From an uncultured Collinsella sp. (GTDB taxonomy: Bacteria > Actinomycetota > Coriobacteriia > Coriobacteriales > Coriobacteriaceae): 17,871 nt of DNA. The first letter of the stretch is position 1. Every line of letters starts with the position of its first letter. This document shows positions 6,961 through 14,295 of the stretch, one piece after another. The translations under genes and the position numbers were made by a program. The stretch covers positions 1 to 17,871 of the forward strand of contig URRJ01000023.1 in assembly GCA_900550205.1 (NCBI GenBank). Direction: 5' to 3'. Below the pieces are notes generated by a model that saw only the letters and a program-made list of their open reading frames with translations, was not told the DNA's origin and did not search any database.

Positions 6961-7875
6961 GTGTCTGATCGTCCCAAGGCAACTGCTCCCAAGGCGCCTG
7001 CCTCTTCGACCCCTGTGCGCAGGGCCGCTGCTTCCAAGGCACCGGCTGCGAAGGGCGGCACCGGCTCCTGGCTGGCTGGTTTTATTACCCGTGCTGCCGC
7101 CGGTATCGTCTATGCCGTCGTCTTTATCCTGTGTCTGGTTTTGGGTATTGTCCCTACGGCTATCTTTGTGTCCGTCATGAGCGGCTTGTGCTGCTATGAG
7201 TTCTTTCGCATGACGAAACTCGATGGCAAAGTAGCCAACGAGCGCCTGGGTATCGCTGCCGCCGTGCTCTTTCCGCTCTCGGCGCTGGGCGACTCGCTGC
7301 TGTTGAATGCCCTGCTGTTTGCTCTGATGCTTGCGGTAGGCATTTGGTATGTCTGGTCGCCGCGTACCCGCATATCCGATGTAGCCGTGACGCTCATGGG
7401 TCCCATCTACACCGGTTTTATGCTGTCGGCTATCGTGCTGCTGCGCGATGCCGTGCCTGGTTTTGCCGGCGCCCTGCTTTCGGTGGGTGTTTGCGCGTCT
7501 CTTTGGGTATCTGATTCGTTCGCCTATATCGTGGGTAGCCGCATCGGCAAGCATAAGATGGTCCCTAAGATTTCTCCCAAAAAGAGCTGGGAGGGCTTTT
7601 TCGGCGGCATCTTGGGCTCGGTGCTCATCTGGCTCATTTTGTGGGCGACGCATTTCTATAAGCTGAGCTTGCCCTATGCGCTGCTGTGTGGCTTGGTCGT
7701 GTCCATTCTGGGCGTTATCGGCGACCTCATTGAGTCGCGCATCAAGCGTGGCGTGGGCGTCAAGGATTCCGGCAACCTTATCCCGGGCCATGGCGGCATG
7801 CTCGACCGTAGCGACTCGCTTATCTTTGGCTGCATTACCGCGCAGCTGCTTTTGATGATCGGGGGCGTGCTGTAA
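6961..7875 (+). CDS. cdsA: Phosphatidate cytidylyltransferase (CDP-diacylglycerol synthase)
   Basis: CdsA is an integral membrane enzyme that turns phosphatidic acid and CTP into CDP-diacylglycerol, the precursor of most bacterial phospholipids. The 304-residue protein has a hydrophilic Ala/Pro/Lys-rich N-terminal tail (about 36 residues), then several hydrophobic membrane segments. Near the C-terminus is the family signature KRGVGVKDSGNLIPGHGG (262-279) followed by DRSD (282-285), which holds the acidic residues for metal and CTP. GTG 6961 has GAGGAGG (6947-6953) 7 bases upstream, overlapping the end of uppS. The TAA stop shares its last A with the dxr ATG (TAATG), a sign of coupled translation. 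The exact number of membrane helices was not computed. Confidence 0.96.
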   Translation: MSDRPKATAPKAPASSTPVRRAAASKAPAAKGGTGSWLAGFITRAAAGIVYAVVFILCLVLGIVPTAIFVSVMSGLCCYEFFRMTKLDGKVANERLGIAAAVLFPLSALGDSLLLNALLFALMLAVGIWYVWSPRTRISDVAVTLMGPIYTGFMLSAIVLLRDAVPGFAGALLSVGVCASLWVSDSFAYIVGSRIGKHKMVPKISPKKSWEGFFGGILGSVLIWLILWATHFYKLSLPYALLCGLVVSILGVIGDLIESRIKRGVGVKDSGNLIPGHGGMLDRSDSLIFGCITAQLLLMIGGVL

Positions 7876-9062
7876 TGTCATTCCAGACGACATATGGCCC
7901 CGATGGACGCCTTCGCGTTGCCATCCTGGGTTGTACGGGCTCTATCGGCACGCAGGCACTCGATGTGTGCCGTCAGCATGCCGATCGGCTGCAGGTGACG
8001 GCGCTGTCCGTCAATTCCAGCACCTCAGAGCTCGTTGCCGCCGCCCGCGAGTTCTCGGTTCCGGCCGTTGCCGTGGCCGATGTCGCTCATGGTGATGACG
8101 CCGTGCTGCAGGAGCTGCCCGAGGGCACGGATCTCGGTGTTGGTGCGCAGGCGGTTTGTGAGCTCGCACGTCGCGATGATGTCGACTGTGTGCTTGTTGC
8201 TATTGTGGGCGCCGCCGGGCTCGAAGCGAGCCATGCGGCCCTGACCTCGAACAAGCGCCTTGCTCTTGCCAACAAGGAGTCCCTCGTTGTCGGTGGCGAC
8301 CTGCTGATGCCGCTGGCCCAGCCGGGTCAGCTCATTCCGGTCGACTCCGAGCACTCCGCCATCTACCAGTGCTATCTGGGGGAGAATCCACGCGAGGCCC
8401 ACTGCATTTGGCTCACCTGCTCGGGTGGTCCGTTCTTCGGCCGTACGCGCGACGAGCTCGATCGCGTGACTCGCGCCGATGCACTGGCGCATCCCACGTG
8501 GTCTATGGGCGCTAAGATCACGATCGACTCCGCTACCCTCATGAACAAGGGCCTGGAGCGTATCGAGGCCATGCATCTGTTTAACTGCGACCTCGACTTT
8601 ATCAACGTTGTTGTGCAGCGCCAGTCCAAGATCCACTCTATGGTTGAGTTTGCCGACGGCTCCGTGATGGCGCATCTTGGTGCTTCCGATATGCGTATTC
8701 CCATCCAGTTTGCGTTCTCGTATCCCGAGCGCTGGGATACTCCGGCGCCTCGTCTCGATTTTCGCGAGCTGGGGCAGCTCACCTTTGATGCCGCCGATAT
8801 GGACACGTTCCGCTGCCTGGCGCTGGCCGAGCGTGCCGGCAAGACGGGCGGCACCATGCCGTGCGTGCTTAATGCGGCCAACGAGGTTGCTGTCGATGCG
8901 TTCTTACACGACGGCTGTAGCTTTACCGATATCGACCGCGTTGTGGAATCCTGCATGGATGCGCATGACAAACAGGCGGTTACCTCGTTTGAGCAGCTTC
9001 GCGACATCGATGCCTGGGCGCGCGAAAAGGCCGCTCTGGTGCTCGCCGCAACCCATTCCTAA
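7875..9062 (+). CDS. dxr: 1-deoxy-D-xylulose 5-phosphate reductoisomerase
   Basis: Dxr carries out the committed MEP-pathway step: NADPH- and metal-dependent rearrangement and reduction of DXP to 2-C-methylerythritol 4-phosphate. The 395 residues match the family. The N-terminal NADPH-binding GCTGSIG motif (19-25) is followed by LANKESLVVGG, the metal- and substrate-site segment PVDSEHSAIYQ, the flexible-loop region with HPTWSMGAKITIDSATLMNK, and GLERIEAMHLF. The C-terminal domain has NAANEVAVDAFL. The start overlaps the cdsA stop by one base. Together with ispG in this operon it shows that the organism uses the MEP route for isoprenoids. Confidence 0.97.
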   Translation: MSFQTTYGPDGRLRVAILGCTGSIGTQALDVCRQHADRLQVTALSVNSSTSELVAAAREFSVPAVAVADVAHGDDAVLQELPEGTDLGVGAQAVCELARRDDVDCVLVAIVGAAGLEASHAALTSNKRLALANKESLVVGGDLLMPLAQPGQLIPVDSEHSAIYQCYLGENPREAHCIWLTCSGGPFFGRTRDELDRVTRADALAHPTWSMGAKITIDSATLMNKGLERIEAMHLFNCDLDFINVVVQRQSKIHSMVEFADGSVMAHLGASDMRIPIQFAFSYPERWDTPAPRLDFRELGQLTFDAADMDTFRCLALAERAGKTGGTMPCVLNAANEVAVDAFLHDGCSFTDIDRVVESCMDAHDKQAVTSFEQLRDIDAWAREKAALVLAATHS

Positions 9063-9086
9063 CCATAAGGATTTCTTTTTCGATTT

Positions 9087-10448
9087 ATGGATACTGTTCT
9101 GAGCGTTCTCTCATCGGTCTTTTGGGGCCTTCTGATGCTTTCCGTCCTCGTGTTTTTGCACGAGGGCGGCCACTTTTTGGCGGCGCGTGCCTGCGGCGTC
9201 CGTGTGACCGAGTTCTATTTGGGCCTGCCGTGCCGTTTTGACATCCATCACACGTCGCGTCGCATCGGAACCAAGTTTGGCGTGACGCCGCTGCTGCTGG
9301 GCGGCTATGCTGCCATCTGCGGCATGGATCCCACGGACGTCTCGTGTGCCGATTGCGTGCTTGCGGCAATCTATCGTCACGGTCGCGTGACCGTGGCCGA
9401 CCTTGCCGCCGAGCTCGAACTGCCCGAGGAGGACGTACTCGAGGCCTGTGCCTTGCTGCTGGGGTGGGGTTCCATCGCTCCCTGGTACGAGGAGGGGGAG
9501 AAACCCTCGCCGAGTTATTACCCCACCAAGTACCAGACGCTGCCGCGCGATGCTGCAGGATATACCACCTTTGACGGTCGCAAGTTCGATCGAGAGCATG
9601 CGACTGCCGAGGGCGATGTATGGGAACTGCCGTGCGGCGAGGCTGAATTCCTCGCACGCGAGCGCTCGCACACCTATTTGGGCCAAGGCTTTCTCAAGCG
9701 AGCCTTTATGTTGCTCGCGGGCATTGTCGTCAATATCCTGACGGGCTTTTTGCTCCTTATGAGCATCTATTCCATCGCAGGTGTCGCGGTGCCGTTGGAT
9801 ACCAATGTGATCGGTCAGGTTGACGAAGGCTCGATTGCCGCCGCGGCGGGAATCGAGGGCGGTGACGCGATCCTTTCGGTCGACGGAGTATCGTGCTCTA
9901 CCTGGATAGACGTTTACGACGCCATCGGCAAGGCTGCCGGTAAGGACGATATCGCCATCGAGTACGAGCGTGATGGCAAGCAGCATTCGACCACGGTTGC
10001 ACTCAAAGAGGACGAGCGCCTAGGTGTGTACGCCTCTACGCAGGTGGTCCGTTTGGACCCCATCACGTCGGCTCGCCTGTCGTTCTCCTATGTCGTGCAG
10101 ACAGCGGAGGGCGTGATGCGCCTGCTCCAGCCGCAGCACACGATGGAGATTCTCGACCAGTCCTCTTCGATCGTGGGTATTAGCGTTATGTCCTCACAGG
10201 CTGCTGCTGCCGGTCCTGCCACGTTCCTCTCGTTTGCCGCCCTCATTTCGTTCTCGCTTGGCTTTATGAACCTGCTGCCCATCCCACCGCTCGATGGCGG
10301 CAAGCTGGTCATCGAGATCATTCAAAAGATTGCGGGCCGCGAGCTTCCGCTCAAGGTCCAGACGATTGTGAGCTATGTGGGCATCGCGCTCTTTGCGCTG
10401 TTGTTTGTCTATATGCTTCGTTCCGACGTCCTTCGATTTATTTTGTAG
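9087..10448 (+). CDS. rseP: Site-2 protease (M50) RseP/Rip1-like, with a winged-helix-like loop insertion
   Basis: Membrane zinc metalloprotease of the S2P family, which cuts anti-sigma factors and other single-pass proteins within the membrane. Helix 1 carries the zinc motif HEGGH (25-29). The GVTPLLLGGY segment (65-74) corresponds to the membrane-associated beta hairpin. A second hydrophobic segment (about 203-232), a PDZ domain (about 238-310, with EGGDAILSVDGV) and the C-terminal NLLPIPPLDGG (395-405, ligand Asp403) complete the family layout. Unusual is a region of about 115 residues (84-199) between hairpin and helix 2: in Rip1-like proteins this loop is short. Residues 87-133 look like a winged helix, and the region holds a CADC motif plus two more cysteines. 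ATG 9087 has AAGGA 15 bases upstream, longer than ideal, but no other start is in frame before a stop. The native substrate is unknown. Confidence 0.93.
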   Translation: MDTVLSVLSSVFWGLLMLSVLVFLHEGGHFLAARACGVRVTEFYLGLPCRFDIHHTSRRIGTKFGVTPLLLGGYAAICGMDPTDVSCADCVLAAIYRHGRVTVADLAAELELPEEDVLEACALLLGWGSIAPWYEEGEKPSPSYYPTKYQTLPRDAAGYTTFDGRKFDREHATAEGDVWELPCGEAEFLARERSHTYLGQGFLKRAFMLLAGIVVNILTGFLLLMSIYSIAGVAVPLDTNVIGQVDEGSIAAAAGIEGGDAILSVDGVSCSTWIDVYDAIGKAAGKDDIAIEYERDGKQHSTTVALKEDERLGVYASTQVVRLDPITSARLSFSYVVQTAEGVMRLLQPQHTMEILDQSSSIVGISVMSSQAAAAGPATFLSFAALISFSLGFMNLLPIPPLDGGKLVIEIIQKIAGRELPLKVQTIVSYVGIALFALLFVYMLRSDVLRFIL

Positions 10449-10461
10449 GGGAGTGTTTGGA

Positions 10462-11544
10462 TTGTCTTTATCCCATCCTTTGCCTCGCGAGCTGACGCGC
10501 CCCGTGCATGTGGGCGGCGTGCAGATCGGTGGCGGCGCGCCGGTGGTGGTCCAATCCATGACCTGCACCGATACCGCTGATGCCCAGGCAACGCTTGCGC
10601 AGGTGTGCGCTTTGGCGCAGGCTGGCTGCGATATCGTGCGCGTGAGCGTGCCCACCGAGGCCGCGCTTGAGGGTTTCCGCACCATCTGTGCCGAGTCTCC
10701 GGTGCCGATTGTCGCCGATATCCACTTTAACCATAAGCTCGCCATTGGTGCCGTTGAGGCCGGTGCTGCCAAGCTCCGCATTAATCCCGGCAACATCGGC
10801 GATTGGGCCAAGGTCGATGCCGTGATTGATGCTGCGGGCGCTGCCGGGTGTGCGATTCGTATCGGCGTGAACGCCGGTTCGCTCGAGCAGGATATTGCCG
10901 GGCGCGACGATCTTACGCAGCCCGAAAAGCTCGTGATGTCGAGCGAGCGCTTCGTCAAGCATTTTGAGGACCGCGGTTTCACCAACATCGTTCTTTCCGC
11001 CAAGGCCCATAGCGTGCAAACGACGCTCGATACCTATCGAGCCCTGTCGCGTGAGATTCCCCACGTTCCGCTTCACCTGGGCGTAACCGAGGCGGGTACC
11101 AAGCTGCAGGGCACCATCAAGAGCTCGGTGGGCCTTGGTATCCTGCTGTCTGAGGGTATCGGTGACACCATGCGCGTCTCGCTCACGGCCGATCCGGTTG
11201 AGGAGCCGCCGGTCGCCTGGGGCATTCTGCAGTCCCTGGGCCTGCGTCGTCGTGGTCCCGAGATCGTCTCGTGCCCCACGTGCGCTCGCTGCCAGGTTAA
11301 CCTCATCCCTATCGCCGAGGAGGTTACCGAGCGGCTTAAGAACTATTCCGCGCCGCTTTCCATTGCCGTGATGGGGTGTGCCGTTAATGGCCCCGGTGAG
11401 GCTTCCGACGCCGACCTGGGCGTGGCCTGTGGACGAGGTCAGGGCCTGCTCTTTTCGCATGGCCAGATCATTGGTAAAGTAGCTGAGGATCAAATTGTCG
11501 ACGCGCTCATGGCCGAGGTCGACAAGCTTATTGAGGAGAAATAA
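10462..11544 (+). CDS. ispG: 4-hydroxy-3-methylbut-2-enyl diphosphate synthase (flavodoxin/ferredoxin), TTG start
   Basis: IspG (GcpE) converts MEcPP to HMBPP, the penultimate MEP-pathway step, using a [4Fe-4S] cluster. The 360-residue product has the TIM-barrel part with VQSMTCTDTADAQAT, GCDIVRVSVPT, VADIHFN and LRINPGN, and the cluster domain with CPTC (Cys271, Cys274), MGCAVNGPGE (Cys306, Glu313) and DADLGVACG. These four ligands match those known for E. coli IspG. The frame is open further upstream, inside rseP, but homology starts after TTG 10462, which has AGGGGAG (10447-10453) 8 bases before it; GTG 10453 lies within that sequence. It falls between rseP and proS, which are direct neighbours in many Firmicutes. 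proS follows with no gap. Confidence 0.96.
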   Translation: MSLSHPLPRELTRPVHVGGVQIGGGAPVVVQSMTCTDTADAQATLAQVCALAQAGCDIVRVSVPTEAALEGFRTICAESPVPIVADIHFNHKLAIGAVEAGAAKLRINPGNIGDWAKVDAVIDAAGAAGCAIRIGVNAGSLEQDIAGRDDLTQPEKLVMSSERFVKHFEDRGFTNIVLSAKAHSVQTTLDTYRALSREIPHVPLHLGVTEAGTKLQGTIKSSVGLGILLSEGIGDTMRVSLTADPVEEPPVAWGILQSLGLRRRGPEIVSCPTCARCQVNLIPIAEEVTERLKNYSAPLSIAVMGCAVNGPGEASDADLGVACGRGQGLLFSHGQIIGKVAEDQIVDALMAEVDKLIEEK

Positions 11545-13266
11545 ATGACTCGAGCAATGTATATGTCTAAGCTTTACGCGCCGACGCTCAAAGAGGATCC
11601 GGCGGACGCCGAGCTTGCGAGCCACCGTCTGCTGCTTCGCGCCGGCATGATCCGCAAGGAGGCCGCCGGCCTGTATTCCTATCTGCCGCTCGCATGGCGC
11701 TCGATCCGCAAGATCGAGAACATCGTGCGCGACGAGATGGATGCCGCCGGTGCCCAGGAGCTTATGATGCCCATTATGGTCGATGCCGAGCTGTGGCGTG
11801 AGTCCGGCCGTATCGATGCCTATGGCAAGGAGCTCGTGCGCTTCGATGACCGTCACGGCCGTGAGTTCGTGCTGGGCCCCACCCACGAGGAGACGGTGAC
11901 CGCCCTGGTGCGCAATGAACTGCGCTCCTATAAGCAGCTGCCCGTCAACCTCTACCACATCCAGGATAAGTTCCGCGACGAGTTCCGCCCCCGCTTTGGT
12001 CTGATGCGCGGTCGCGAGTTCATCATGAAGGACGCCTACAGCTTCTCCGCTACGCAGGAGAGCCTGCAGGAGGAGTACGATAAGATGAAGCAGGCCTACG
12101 CTAACATCTGCGAGCGCTGCTACATCAAGGCCCTGCCCGTCGTTGCCGATTCCGGCGAGATCGGTGGCGATACCTCCGTCGAGTACATGGCTTTGGCCGA
12201 CGCTGGCGAGGCTTCGCTGGTTTACTGCGACGATTGCGGCTTTGCTGCCGATGACGAGGCTGCAAGCACCAAGGTCGTCGTGACCGAGGGCCCCGGTGAC
12301 GGTACGCTCACCAAGGTTGAGACTCCGGGCATGGGCTCCATCGAGGCTGTTGCTAAGTTCTTTGGGTTCCCCGAGAACGGCACGCGCAAGTCCCTGGCTC
12401 TCATCGATGCCGAGGGTAAGCCGGTTGTGGCCATCGTTCCGGGCGATCATGAGCTCAACGACTGCAAGGCCGAGCACGTCTTTGGCAAGGGCTATCGCAT
12501 GATGACCGACGAGGAGCTCCAGACCTACGGGCTGCATAAGGGCTTTATCGGACCGGTTAACCTGCCCGAGGGTATTCGTCTGGTCTGCGACGAGAGCCTG
12601 CGCGAGTCCAAGCAGTGGGCTTGCGGTGCCAACGAGGTCGATTATCACTTTACCGGCGCCTGTCCCGAGCGCGACTTTACCGTCGATGAGTGGGCCGACC
12701 TGGTCACTGTCGTCGCCGGCGATCCCTGCCCGCACTGCGGCAAGCCGCTCTCCGCTGCTCGTGGCATCGAGGTCTCCCAGGTCTTCCAACTGGGTACCAA
12801 GTATTCCGAGGCCATGGGTGCCACCTTTATGGACGAGGACGGCAAGGAGAAGCCGCTCATCATGGGTTGCTATGGCGTAGGCGTGTCCCGCTCGCTCGCT
12901 GCCGTCGTGGAGCAGCACAATGACGAGCACGGCATCGTCTGGCCGGTTTCTGTCGCTCCGTATGAGGTCGCGGTGATTCCGCTCGATCCCAAGAAGGAGG
13001 AGTGCGCTACCGTCTGCGAACAGATTGTTGATGGCCTGTGCGCAGAGGGTGTCGAGGTTGTCGTGGATGACCGCGACGAGCGCCCCGGCTTTAAGTTTGC
13101 CGACAACGACCTTATGGGCTTCCCGTATCAGGTCGTTCTGGGCAAGCGCGGCCTCAAGAATGGCACGGTGGAGCTCAAGGACCGTGCTACCGGCGAGCGT
13201 AAGGACGTGGCGATCGACGAGGTCGTCGCCAAGGTTGCCGAGCTTGTGAAGGCTGCCCGTCGCTAA
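11545..13266 (+). CDS. proS: Prolyl-tRNA synthetase, bacterial type with editing insertion
   Basis: Class II synthetase that charges tRNA-Pro. At 573 residues it is the bacterial (type 1) form. Class II motif 1 lies near 58-80, motif 2 at 143-167 (FRDEFRPRFGLMRGREF, MKDAYSF) and motif 3 near 440-460 (MGCYGVGVSRSLAAVVEQH). Between motifs 2 and 3 is the YbaK-like editing domain (about 230-395), which removes mischarged alanine, with KSLALIDAEGKPVVAIVPGD and CDESLRESKQWACGAN. It is flanked by CDDC and CPHC pairs seen in many family members. The anticodon-binding domain fills the last 105 residues. ATG 11545 directly follows the ispG stop and has GAGGAG just upstream. It is the last gene of the operon. 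Confidence 0.98.
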   Translation: MTRAMYMSKLYAPTLKEDPADAELASHRLLLRAGMIRKEAAGLYSYLPLAWRSIRKIENIVRDEMDAAGAQELMMPIMVDAELWRESGRIDAYGKELVRFDDRHGREFVLGPTHEETVTALVRNELRSYKQLPVNLYHIQDKFRDEFRPRFGLMRGREFIMKDAYSFSATQESLQEEYDKMKQAYANICERCYIKALPVVADSGEIGGDTSVEYMALADAGEASLVYCDDCGFAADDEAASTKVVVTEGPGDGTLTKVETPGMGSIEAVAKFFGFPENGTRKSLALIDAEGKPVVAIVPGDHELNDCKAEHVFGKGYRMMTDEELQTYGLHKGFIGPVNLPEGIRLVCDESLRESKQWACGANEVDYHFTGACPERDFTVDEWADLVTVVAGDPCPHCGKPLSAARGIEVSQVFQLGTKYSEAMGATFMDEDGKEKPLIMGCYGVGVSRSLAAVVEQHNDEHGIVWPVSVAPYEVAVIPLDPKKEECATVCEQIVDGLCAEGVEVVVDDRDERPGFKFADNDLMGFPYQVVLGKRGLKNGTVELKDRATGERKDVAIDEVVAKVAELVKAARR

Positions 13267-13295
13267 TCGACGTTTCTGCTATTAGATGCAATTAC

Positions 13296-13343
13296 AGGAC
13301 TGCCCCGTATCTCTCTTAGGATGAGATGCGGGGCAGTCCTTTT
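13296..13343 (+). terminator. Rho-independent terminator after proS
   Basis: AGGACTGCCCCGTATCTC (13296-13313) pairs with 13323-13340 in an 18-bp stem with one G-U pair and a nine-base loop, followed by TTTT. It closes the pyrH-proS operon 29 bases after the proS stop. Confidence 0.93.
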
Positions 13344-13372
13344 GTTGCGTGAATCAGCTCGACGGGTAATAG

Positions 13373-13410
13373 AAAACCCCACAGCCCAAATGAGCTGCGG
13401 GGTTTCCTTT
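13373..13410. terminator. Bidirectional terminator between convergent genes
   Basis: AAACCCCACAGC (13374-13385) and GCTGCGGGGTTT (13394-13405) form a 12-bp stem with one A-C mismatch on the plus strand, which is a G-U pair in the minus-strand transcript. Runs of A (left) and T (right) flank it. It lies 33 bases past the stop of the minus-strand kinase gene, so it mainly serves that gene and backs up the proS terminator. Confidence 0.85.
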
Positions 13411-13442
13411 GTGCCTCCGATGCGAAGCGAATCGCTCAGATA

Positions 13443-14207
13443 TTACTGATAATCGACGACGTCGATCCAGTTCTTCAGGAACTCATCGTTCACATTGCGC
13501 TTACGAGCGAGCTCGGAAGCGGCGACGATGCTCGTCCACTGACGCACGACCTGCATGGGCATGTCGGCGCGGTCGCAGTAGAGCTCCAGATAGGCCTCGG
13601 CCTGATCCTTGCTGTTGAGGGCAAAGAGTAGGTAGGTGGTGGCAACGTCGGCAGCAGGGGAGCCCTGGGTGGCGTGTGCCCAGTCGCACACATAGAGCTG
13701 GCCGTCGTCGCCGACGATGACATTGGAGGGGTTGAAGTCGCCGTGGCAGACCTTGAACTCCTTGGTCATGCCGTCCAGACGCTCCTGAAGGTTGTAGCGC
13801 GTGGTGGCATTGAGCTGATCAAGGCTGTCGATCATGCGGGCGAACTTGTCGCGCTGACGGTTGAGCAGCGGGGAGGTGTAGCCGTGGATCTCGATCTGGA
13901 GGTCGACGAACATCTCGAGGTACTCACCAAAGCGCTGGGGCTCGGCAGTCATCTTCTCGGCAAGGGTGGTGCCCGGAACCTTCTCGGTTACGAGCGCCCA
14001 GCCGTTGGCGTTCTCGAGCTGGGAAACCTCGAGAGCCTTGGGGCTGCGGATGCCGCACTCATTGATGCGGGCAAGATTCAAAGCCTCGTTGAACACGTCA
14101 GAGACAGGCTTGGTCTCGTTAAAGACCTTGACGATCTTGTCGCCCAGGTCGTAAACGACCTTGTTGCCACGGCGGACGAGCTCGGTCTTGGAATCGGGTA
14201 GCAGCAT
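13443..14207 (-). CDS. APH/choline kinase-fold phosphotransferase, substrate unknown
   Basis: A 254-residue protein of the aminoglycoside phosphotransferase-like kinase fold. Seen: a small N-terminal lobe with IVKVF (probable ATP lysine, Lys27), the Brenner motif CHGDFNPSNVIV (catalytic Asp157, Asn162) and the metal-binding Asp175 in VCDWAHATQGSPAADVATTYLL. This superfamily includes antibiotic, choline, homoserine and sugar kinases. Nothing visible picks the substrate, and resistance should not be assumed. The start at 14207 has AAAGGA 8 bases upstream. It lies 88 bases downstream of adhE on the same strand, separated by a GC-rich hairpin without a T-tract, so read-through from adhE is possible. 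Fold identity is firm, function open. Confidence 0.85.
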   Translation of the reverse strand: MLLPDSKTELVRRGNKVVYDLGDKIVKVFNETKPVSDVFNEALNLARINECGIRSPKALEVSQLENANGWALVTEKVPGTTLAEKMTAEPQRFGEYLEMFVDLQIEIHGYTSPLLNRQRDKFARMIDSLDQLNATTRYNLQERLDGMTKEFKVCHGDFNPSNVIVGDDGQLYVCDWAHATQGSPAADVATTYLLFALNSKDQAEAYLELYCDRADMPMQVVRQWTSIVAASELARKRNVNDEFLKNWIDVVDYQ

Positions 14208-14239
14208 GGTTGCATCCTTTCAACGATGCGATAGAAGCG

Positions 14240-14278
14240 ACGGCGGGGGGGTGTGAAACACCCGTGCACCCCCGCCGT
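14240..14278 (-). other. GC-rich stem-loop between adhE and the kinase gene
   Basis: ACGGCGGGGG (14240-14249) and CCCCCGCCGT (14269-14278) are perfectly complementary over 10 bp, with a second GGTGT/ACACC hairpin inside (14250-14254 and 14258-14262). On the minus strand the sequence after the stem is CGCTTCTATCG, not a T run, so it is not a classical intrinsic terminator. It could attenuate read-through or mark a processing or 3'-end protection site. Confidence 0.6.
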
Positions 14279-14295
14279 TAAAAACCGTGCTAAAA

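Noticed and set aside
10375..10461. Longer ispG frame starting inside rseP
   Set aside because: The extra residues are shadow translation of the rseP 3' end and are not IspG-like.
10468..12930. 820-codon open frame on the minus strand across ispG and proS
   Set aside because: Same codon-bias artefact: fully antisense to two conserved genes, with no ribosome-binding site or domain I can recognise.
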